64,000 nt of DNA from Variovorax sp. IB41 (lineage in GTDB: Bacteria > Pseudomonadota > Gammaproteobacteria > Burkholderiales > Burkholderiaceae_C): assembly GCF_016405905.1 (NCBI RefSeq), contig NZ_JAEFCB010000009.1:205401-269400 (forward strand), in the 5' to 3' direction. Positions 58,913 to 64,000 of the stretch are shown in pieces. Made by a program: the position numbers and the translations under genes. Below the pieces are notes generated by a model. The model did not search any database, was not told the DNA's origin, and worked only from the letters and a program-made list of their open reading frames with translations. Position 1 is the first letter of the stretch, and the number at the start of each line of letters is the position of its first letter.

Positions 58913-59545
58913 TCATTGCTGCACGTTCACCGCTTCGACCTGCACCAGGAGCTTCACCTTGTTCTCGAAGCCGAAGTTCAGCCCCCAGTTGATGCCCCAG
59001 TCGCTGCGCTGCACGGTGGTCTCGAAGTCGCCGCCGCACACCTGGCGGTTGATCAGCGGATTCAGGTAGCAGTTGAAGCGCACGGCCTTCAGCGTCACGG
59101 GCCTGGTCTGGCCCATCAGCGTGAGGGTGCCCGGCACGTCGACCACCTTGTCGCCGCTGAAGTCGATGCGGTCGGCCACGAAGCGGCCGGTGGGGAATTC
59201 GGCGACGTTGAAGAAGTCCTTGCTCTGCACGTGGCGGTTGAGCAGGTCCACGCCGGTGTTGATGGTGCCGATGTCCATCGTGATGTCGACCTTGCCGCTG
59301 GCGCCCGTGCCGTCGATCTGCACCGAGCCGTCCTTGGTGCTGAAGCGGCCGCGGTTGGTGGTGGTGCCGTAGTGGCCCATCTCGTACATCACGAAGGTGT
59401 GCGTGGGGTCGATCACGTAGTTGCCGTTCTTCACGGGGCCGCCTGCGGGCTTGGCGGCCACGGCGGGAGCCGTGTATTCCTGGGCGACAGCGGCGAACGG
59501 CAGCGCCGTGGCCGACAGCATCGAGGCGAGGAGGAGCTTCTTCAT
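58913..59545 (-). CDS. YceI family periplasmic protein
   Basis: Secreted lipocalin-like protein of 210 aa. The signal peptide ends after AVAQ near residue 22. The YceI barrel begins GNYVIDPTHTFVMYEMGHYG and contains FSTKDGSVQIDGTGASGKVD and VTLKAVRFNCYLNPLINRQVCGGDFE-like late strands. It has one extra Cys pair (CYLNPLINRQVC). Family members bind polyisoprenoid lipids such as ubiquinone. With a second YceI and cytochrome b561 it forms a yceJ-yceI-like unit, possibly for quinone handling. The second YceI gene is 76 nt upstream. Confidence 0.93.
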   Translation of the reverse strand: MKKLLLASMLSATALPFAAVAQEYTAPAVAAKPAGGPVKNGNYVIDPTHTFVMYEMGHYGTTTNRGRFSTKDGSVQIDGTGASGKVDITMDIGTINTGVDLLNRHVQSKDFFNVAEFPTGRFVADRIDFSGDKVVDVPGTLTLMGQTRPVTLKAVRFNCYLNPLINRQVCGGDFETTVQRSDWGINWGLNFGFENKVKLLVQVEAVNVQQ

Positions 59546-59621
59546 GGCGGTGGGAATGTGGGGCATGGAATGAGGGGCATGGAATGTGAGAGCGGGGTGT
59601 GCAGTCGAAAGGGTTGAAATC

Positions 59622-60197
59622 TCAGAGCGGCCCGAGGCCCGCGAGCGTGAGCTTGAAGCGCACCTGCACGTCGTTGCCGACCACCGAGGTGTCGGTCCAC
59701 TCGCCGTCGCCCACCTTGTAGTCCAGGCGCTGGAGCGTGAAGCTGCCGGTGGCCACCGAATAGTTGCCGCCGGCCGGCGCGATGGCGAAGGGCACCGTCA
59801 CGTATTTCGACGTGCCCTTGATGGTGAGCTTGCCCGCCATCTCGAACTTGCCCTCGCCCAGCGCCTTGATGGCGCTCGACTGGAACGTGGCTTGGGGAAA
59901 TTTCTCGGCGTCGAACCACGGCGCCTTGGGCAACTCGGCATCGCTCATCGCCACGCCGAAACCGGCGCCGGCGATGGCTATCTGCAGCGCGATGCTGCCG
60001 CCTTCGGGCTTCTTCGGGTCGAAGGCGATCTGCGCGTCGAACTTCTTGAAGGCGCCTTCCATCGGCACGCCCATCTGCTTGCTCACGAAGGCGATCTGGC
60101 TCTTGTCGGCGACCAGCTTCGCGGAGGGATCGGCCGCGGCGGGCATGGCCGCCGCGAAGGCCAGTGCCGCGAGGCTCGGGAAAAAGAGGCGCGTCAT
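59622..60197 (-). CDS. YceI family periplasmic protein
   Basis: Second YceI-type protein, 191 aa, with a signal peptide ending after AAA near residue 22. The barrel has KSQIAFVSKQMGVPMEGAFK and MAGKLTIKGTSKYVTVPFAI. It has about 25% similarity to its neighbour by eye, so this is an old duplication rather than a recent one, and the two may bind different lipids. It starts 13 nt after the cytochrome b561 gene and is probably in the same transcript. Confidence 0.92.
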   Translation of the reverse strand: MTRLFFPSLAALAFAAAMPAAADPSAKLVADKSQIAFVSKQMGVPMEGAFKKFDAQIAFDPKKPEGGSIALQIAIAGAGFGVAMSDAELPKAPWFDAEKFPQATFQSSAIKALGEGKFEMAGKLTIKGTSKYVTVPFAIAPAGGNYSVATGSFTLQRLDYKVGDGEWTDTSVVGNDVQVRFKLTLAGLGPL

Positions 60198-60210
60198 CGG
60201 GCGGGTTCCT

Positions 60211-60804
60211 TCAGTGGCGTGGGCGGTCGGACGCGGGCCACATGCGTTTCAAAAGACCGTCGCGGTCGATCCAGTGGTGCTTGAGCGCCGCCGCGGTGTG
60301 CAGCAGCGCCACCGCGGCCAGCGTGAAGGCGCTCGCCTTGTGCAGCGGCTTGAGCAGGGCCTCGGCGAGGTCCTTGTCGACCGGCATGAAGTCGGGCAGC
60401 GGCAGCACGCCGAACCACACGACCGGAATGCCCAGCGCCGAGGTGTAGGCCCAGCCGAAGAGCGGCACCGCGAAGAACAGCAGGTACATCAGCGCATGGC
60501 TCGCGCGGCGGCCCGCGCGCTGCCAGCGCGGCATGGCGGCCAGCACCTGCGTGGGCATCACGGGCGGGCGGTGCGAGAGCCGCCACAGCAGCCGCAGCGC
60601 CGACAGCAGAAGAATCGTTACCCCGGCCCACTTGTGCCAGTTGTAGAGCCTGATGCGCTGCGGCGAGAACGGCAGGCCGGTCATGTAGAGCCCCACGCCC
60701 AGCGAGCCGACGATCATGGCCGCGAGCAGCCAGTGCAGCACGATGGCCACGGTGCCATAGCGCAGGCGGGCGGCTTGGGGGTGAAGAGGGGTGTCGGCGG
60801 ACAT
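60211..60804 (-). CDS. Cytochrome b561 family protein
   Basis: Inner-membrane dihaem cytochrome of 197 aa with four helices. Haem-ligand candidates are His24 (VLHWLL), His57 (YNWHKWAG), a His in ASHALMYLLFF and the paired His near LLHTAAALKHH. Such cytochromes pass electrons between quinol and periplasmic partners, for example superoxide (CybB) or YceI-bound quinone. It is first in the unit with two yceI genes, the same association as yceJ-yceI of E. coli. Confidence 0.93.
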   Translation of the reverse strand: MSADTPLHPQAARLRYGTVAIVLHWLLAAMIVGSLGVGLYMTGLPFSPQRIRLYNWHKWAGVTILLLSALRLLWRLSHRPPVMPTQVLAAMPRWQRAGRRASHALMYLLFFAVPLFGWAYTSALGIPVVWFGVLPLPDFMPVDKDLAEALLKPLHKASAFTLAAVALLHTAAALKHHWIDRDGLLKRMWPASDRPRH

Positions 60805-60846
60805 CGGGTGCAGGGGAGGGCCTGTGCGCGGAGCATATCCCGGAGG

Positions 60847-62637
60847 TCAGGCAGGCCGTTGGGCCCGCAGCAGCACGCCGCGCAGTTCGTCCGGCTGCAC
60901 GGGCTTGCGCAGCGCATGCCAGCCGCGTTCGGCGGCAAGCCGTTGCGTGGCCTCGTTGATGTCGGCCGAGATCAGCGCGATGGTGAGCGCCGGGTTCTGT
61001 TTCTGCAGCCGCTCCGCGAGCGCGACGCCGTCGAGCGCGCCCGGCAGGCGGATGTCGCACAGCGCCACGTCGATCGCCTGCAGGTCGGCCAGCGCCAGCG
61101 CCTCGGCGGCGCTCGCATAGACGCGCGGCTGCGCCTCCCATTGCCGCAGCAGCGCGAACAGGCTGTCGGCCACCACCGCGTTGTCTTCCACCACCAGCAC
61201 CGCGAGGCCCGGGCGCAGCGCGAGCGCGGCGCCGGGGGTGGCCAGCGGCGCGGGGGCGATCTGCGTGGCCGCCGCCCCGTAGCCCAGCGCTGCGGGCAGC
61301 TCGAAGCCGAACACCGAGCCCCGGCCCGGCGCCGAGCGCAGCGACACCTCGATGCCCAGCTGCGCCGCCAGCCGCCGCACGATCGCCAGGCCCAGGCCAT
61401 GCCCGTGCTGCAGGTTGCGCTCGGCATTGCCGATCTGCTCGAAGTCGTTGAACACGCGCTCCTGCGAATCCGCCGCGATGCCGATGCCGCTGTCGCGCAC
61501 CTCGACGCGCCAGGCCCGCTCGGCGCCCCGGTGCCGCGCCCGCACCGCCAGCAGCACGCGGCCGCGCGGCGTGAACTTGACGGCGTTGTCGACCAGGTTG
61601 GCCAGCACGCGGCGCAGCGATACGGCATCGGTCCACGCGACGGCCCCGGCCGGGCAGCGCACCGTCACGCGGCCATCGCCGGCCTGGCGCGCCAGGTCCT
61701 GCAGCAGCGGCGCCAGCGCCACCGCCACCGGCCGCAGCGGATCGACGGCCGCCTCGATGCGGCCGATTTCGAGCAACTGGTTGGTGAGCCCTTCGAGCGC
61801 CTGCTGCGCCCGCGCGAGCGACACCACCGTGTGTTGCACGGCGCCGGCGTCCGCGCCGGTGTCCAGCTGCTGGCGCAGCACCTCGGCCTGCAGGCCGATG
61901 GCCATCACCGGCTGGCGCAGGTCGTGGTTGGCCGCCGAGAAGAAACGCAGCCGCTCGGCCTGCGCCTGCTCGGAGGCGCGCAGGCCCGCGAGCGCCTGCT
62001 CGCGCAGCGTGCGCTCGTTCAGGCGCAGGCCGATGTTTTCCTCCAGCTGGCGCGAGCGCTCGGCCACCAGCTTCCACATCATGGCCGTGAGGCCGATGCC
62101 GATCACCGAGACGGCCATCATCGTCGGCGCGCCCAGCGTGAGGCCGGTGACGATCACCGGCGCGAGCAAGAGCGTGATCGCCAGCTGCGTGGCCGGCGTA
62201 TAGAACGACACCGAGAACGCCGACGACAGCGTCATGCCCATCAGCATCAGGCCGAGCAGCAGTTGCTGGTCGGGCCGCTCGGGGTTGAAGAGCAGCACGC
62301 CGGCCAGCCCGTGCGCCAGCTCCCAGATGGCGGTGCGCAGCGTGTGCACGCGCTGGGCGCGGCGCAGGCTCGGGGGCGTGAAGGGGTCGGGCAGGCGCTG
62401 GGGGAAGAAGCCGCGCATCACCGTCACCCCGGTGATGAGCGCGATCCACACCAGCGCGCGGGTGAGCGAGTACTGCCAGGCGAAGAGCGCCGCCACGCCG
62501 CAATTGAGCAGGTATTGCACCAGCAGCACCGGCCCGATGGGCCGGATCGAGAGCCGCAGCACCTCGCACTGGATCGCAAAGCGGTCGCTGCTGGCGTCGG
62601 CGGGCGGGGCGACCATGGGTGCGGGGGTGGGATTCAT
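60847..62637 (-). CDS. Hybrid sensor histidine kinase/response regulator
   Basis: Membrane-bound kinase of 596 aa. Residues about 35-190 form six helices (an MASE-like input domain). A coiled coil (about 195-232), a HisKA domain with His238 in SAANHDLRQPVMAI, and an HATPase domain with N and G boxes (LANLVDNAVKF, DSGIGIA, HGLGLAIVRRL) follow. The C-terminal receiver has the phospho-acceptor Asp528 in LCDIRLPG. The HDLRQP H-box defines a subclass of hybrid kinases. There is no output regulator next to it, so it is an orphan. The ATG at MNPTPAP is chosen since upstream codons lack membrane pattern. Confidence 0.92.
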   Translation of the reverse strand: MNPTPAPMVAPPADASSDRFAIQCEVLRLSIRPIGPVLLVQYLLNCGVAALFAWQYSLTRALVWIALITGVTVMRGFFPQRLPDPFTPPSLRRAQRVHTLRTAIWELAHGLAGVLLFNPERPDQQLLLGLMLMGMTLSSAFSVSFYTPATQLAITLLLAPVIVTGLTLGAPTMMAVSVIGIGLTAMMWKLVAERSRQLEENIGLRLNERTLREQALAGLRASEQAQAERLRFFSAANHDLRQPVMAIGLQAEVLRQQLDTGADAGAVQHTVVSLARAQQALEGLTNQLLEIGRIEAAVDPLRPVAVALAPLLQDLARQAGDGRVTVRCPAGAVAWTDAVSLRRVLANLVDNAVKFTPRGRVLLAVRARHRGAERAWRVEVRDSGIGIAADSQERVFNDFEQIGNAERNLQHGHGLGLAIVRRLAAQLGIEVSLRSAPGRGSVFGFELPAALGYGAAATQIAPAPLATPGAALALRPGLAVLVVEDNAVVADSLFALLRQWEAQPRVYASAAEALALADLQAIDVALCDIRLPGALDGVALAERLQKQNPALTIALISADINEATQRLAAERGWHALRKPVQPDELRGVLLRAQRPA

Positions 62638-62719
62638 CGGCAAATCGACTATATAGAGAAGCTCTGTGACGCGGCGACAATGCAGGCCCCTAGTCGGGCT
62701 TCCCGATGGCCAACTTTCC

Positions 62720-63940
62720 GTGAACGATCTTTCCTTTTTCCTGCCTTGCGCCGCCGGCGTCGAGGAATTCCTCGCCCAGGAGGTGCACGCCCTCACCGGC
62801 CGCGTCGGGCAAGACCTGCTCACGCTGCGCGGTGGCGTGAGAGTGCGCGCCGACTGGCGCGACGCCCTGAAGCTGAACCTGCACAGCCGGCTCGCGCAGC
62901 GCGTGCTGGTCGAGCTGGCCCATGCGCCCTACCGCAACGAAAACGACCTGTACGCCATCGCGAGCGGCGTGGCCTGGGAGATCTGGTTCACGCCCAAGCA
63001 GACCTTCAAGATCGAGACCACCGCCCAGCACAGCCCGCTGCAGAGCCTGAATTTCGCCACCCTGCGCATCAAGGACGCCATCGCCGACCGCTTTCGCGCC
63101 AAGGCCAACGGCGTGCGCCCCAGCATCGAGACCCAGTGGCCCGACACCCGCGTGTTTGCCCACCTGACCACCGACAGCTGCACCCTCTACATCGACACCT
63201 CGGGCGAGCCGCTCTTCAAGCGCGGCTGGCGCCAGGACAAGGGCGATGCCCCGCTGAAGGAAACCCTGGCCGCCGCCATGCTAGCGGCCAGCGGCTGGTG
63301 GAACCCCGAGACGGGCGCTGTGGCCGACGAGCCGCTGTACGACCCCTGCTGCGGCAGCGGCACCATCGCCATCGAGGCGGCCCAGATCGCGCGCGGCATC
63401 GCGGCCGGCTCGCTCAGGCGCTTCGGTTTCGAGAAGCTCTTGCCGTTCCAGGCGCACGTGTGGGACGCGATCAAGAAGGAAGCGCAATCGGCCGTGAAGC
63501 CGGGCAGCGTCGCGATCTTCGGCTCGGACGTGTCGCACCGCATGGTCGACTTCGCCGAGCGCAACGCGGAGCGCGCCGGCGTGGCCGAGGCCATCGAGTT
63601 CCGCGGCGGCGACGCGCTGCAGCGCATGCCGCCGGCCGAGGGTGGGGTGATCATGCTCAATCCGCCCTATGGCGAACGGATCGAAGTCGGTGGCGTGGCG
63701 CGTGCGGGTGCACGCGAATCCGCGCAGACCGAAGAGGGCGACGGCAGCGATTTCTTCCCTCAATTGGCCACCCACTGGAAGAAGAACTATGCCGGGTGGA
63801 CGGCCTGGGTCCTGACGCCGGACCTGAAGCTGCCCAAGCAGATGCGGCTGAAGGAATCGCGCCGCGTGCCGATGTGGAACGGGCCGATCGAATGCCGGCT
63901 GTTCCGCTTCGACATGGTCGCGGGGTCTGCGCGGAAATAG
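62720..63940 (+). CDS. rlmL: THUMP-domain class I SAM-dependent RNA methyltransferase (RlmL-like)
   Basis: Likely 23S rRNA guanine-N2 methyltransferase, 406 aa with a GTG start. An N-terminal ferredoxin-like/THUMP part (about 1-160) opens FFLPCAAGVEEFLAQEV. The SAM-binding loop is DPCCGSGTIAIEAAQIA, and the catalytic NPPYG motif is at residues 314-318. It corresponds to the first half of E. coli RlmL (YcbY/RlmK fusion) and lacks the second methyltransferase, which is the usual betaproteobacterial state. It is divergent from the hybrid kinase with 82 nt between starts. A longer GTG start in frame, 18 codons earlier, is possible but not supported. Confidence 0.9.
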   Translation: MNDLSFFLPCAAGVEEFLAQEVHALTGRVGQDLLTLRGGVRVRADWRDALKLNLHSRLAQRVLVELAHAPYRNENDLYAIASGVAWEIWFTPKQTFKIETTAQHSPLQSLNFATLRIKDAIADRFRAKANGVRPSIETQWPDTRVFAHLTTDSCTLYIDTSGEPLFKRGWRQDKGDAPLKETLAAAMLAASGWWNPETGAVADEPLYDPCCGSGTIAIEAAQIARGIAAGSLRRFGFEKLLPFQAHVWDAIKKEAQSAVKPGSVAIFGSDVSHRMVDFAERNAERAGVAEAIEFRGGDALQRMPPAEGGVIMLNPPYGERIEVGGVARAGARESAQTEEGDGSDFFPQLATHWKKNYAGWTAWVLTPDLKLPKQMRLKESRRVPMWNGPIECRLFRFDMVAGSARK

Positions 63941-64000
63941 GCTCCTTCGGGGCGGCACTCCCGCCGACGGTGGGCTCTGTTTCGCGAATGTCCCCCGGCC

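Noticed and set aside
63941..64000. Possible further intergenic repeat at the window end
   Set aside because: The last bases (TTTCGCGAATGTCCCCCGG) resemble dispersed Comamonadaceae repeats, but the element is cut off and cannot be aligned.

Overview
The window reads as a chromosomal segment of a GC-rich (about 68-70%) betaproteobacterium of the Comamonadaceae, most like Variovorax. The evidence is the strong G/C third-position bias, the three periplasmic Bug/TctC-type binding proteins, the proteobacterial-type gshA, the lptA-lptB-rpoN order, and three copies of an intergenic repeat of a style common in that family. I could not run a search, so the genus is an inference. No rRNA, tRNA, CRISPR array, insertion sequence, prophage or plasmid origin is visible. 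Genes are tightly packed, with many 1-8 nt start/stop overlaps.

Layout. 1-2.6 kb: end of a glycogen/alpha-glucan operon on the minus strand (GH13 alpha-glucosidase, then glgB, cut by the window edge). 2.7-7.4 kb: a flavin oxidoreductase with two AhpD/CMD-family proteins, facing an opine-dehydrogenase-like gene and a TctC binding protein. 7.5-14.6 kb: housekeeping block leuS-lptE-holA-proA-gshA. 14.7-20.3 kb: kup, a polysaccharide deacetylase with a SnoaL-like partner, benE, and gshB, so the two glutathione genes are separated by about 4.8 kb. 20.3-23.9 kb: TonB-dependent siderophore receptor plus PepSY membrane protein behind a Fur-box-like site. 23.9-32.7 kb: glutamine amidotransferase, ABC binding protein, DHA2 exporter, zinc-binding metallopeptidase, CWC protein, PPi-type phosphofructokinase, PaaG-like isomerase, DUF2917 protein and a LysR regulator.

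32.7-35.7 kb: a fasciclin lipoprotein and a small island of three genes I cannot assign, the most novel coding material here. 35.8-39.3 kb: an MFS transporter and malate synthase G. 39.6-46.6 kb: a HisC-like aminotransferase and a catabolic cluster (TctC, IclR, HMG-CoA-lyase-like, CaiB CoA-transferase, TctC, LysR). The IclR/lyase intergenic region has two overlapping, face-to-face promoters with two phased palindromes. Together these genes suggest uptake of an organic acid, CoA activation and retro-Claisen cleavage, with malate synthase nearby for two-carbon assimilation.

46.8-64 kb: DUF2214 membrane protein, fused transporter/spermidine-synthase-like protein, PsiF-repeat protein, argS with a SPOR protein, dsbA, lptA-lptB-rpoN, a phospholipase-D lipoprotein, LysE exporter, two YceI proteins with cytochrome b561, an orphan hybrid histidine kinase, and an rlmL-like rRNA methyltransferase. 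The envelope theme (lptE, lptA, lptB, dsbA, PLD lipoprotein) recurs across the window.
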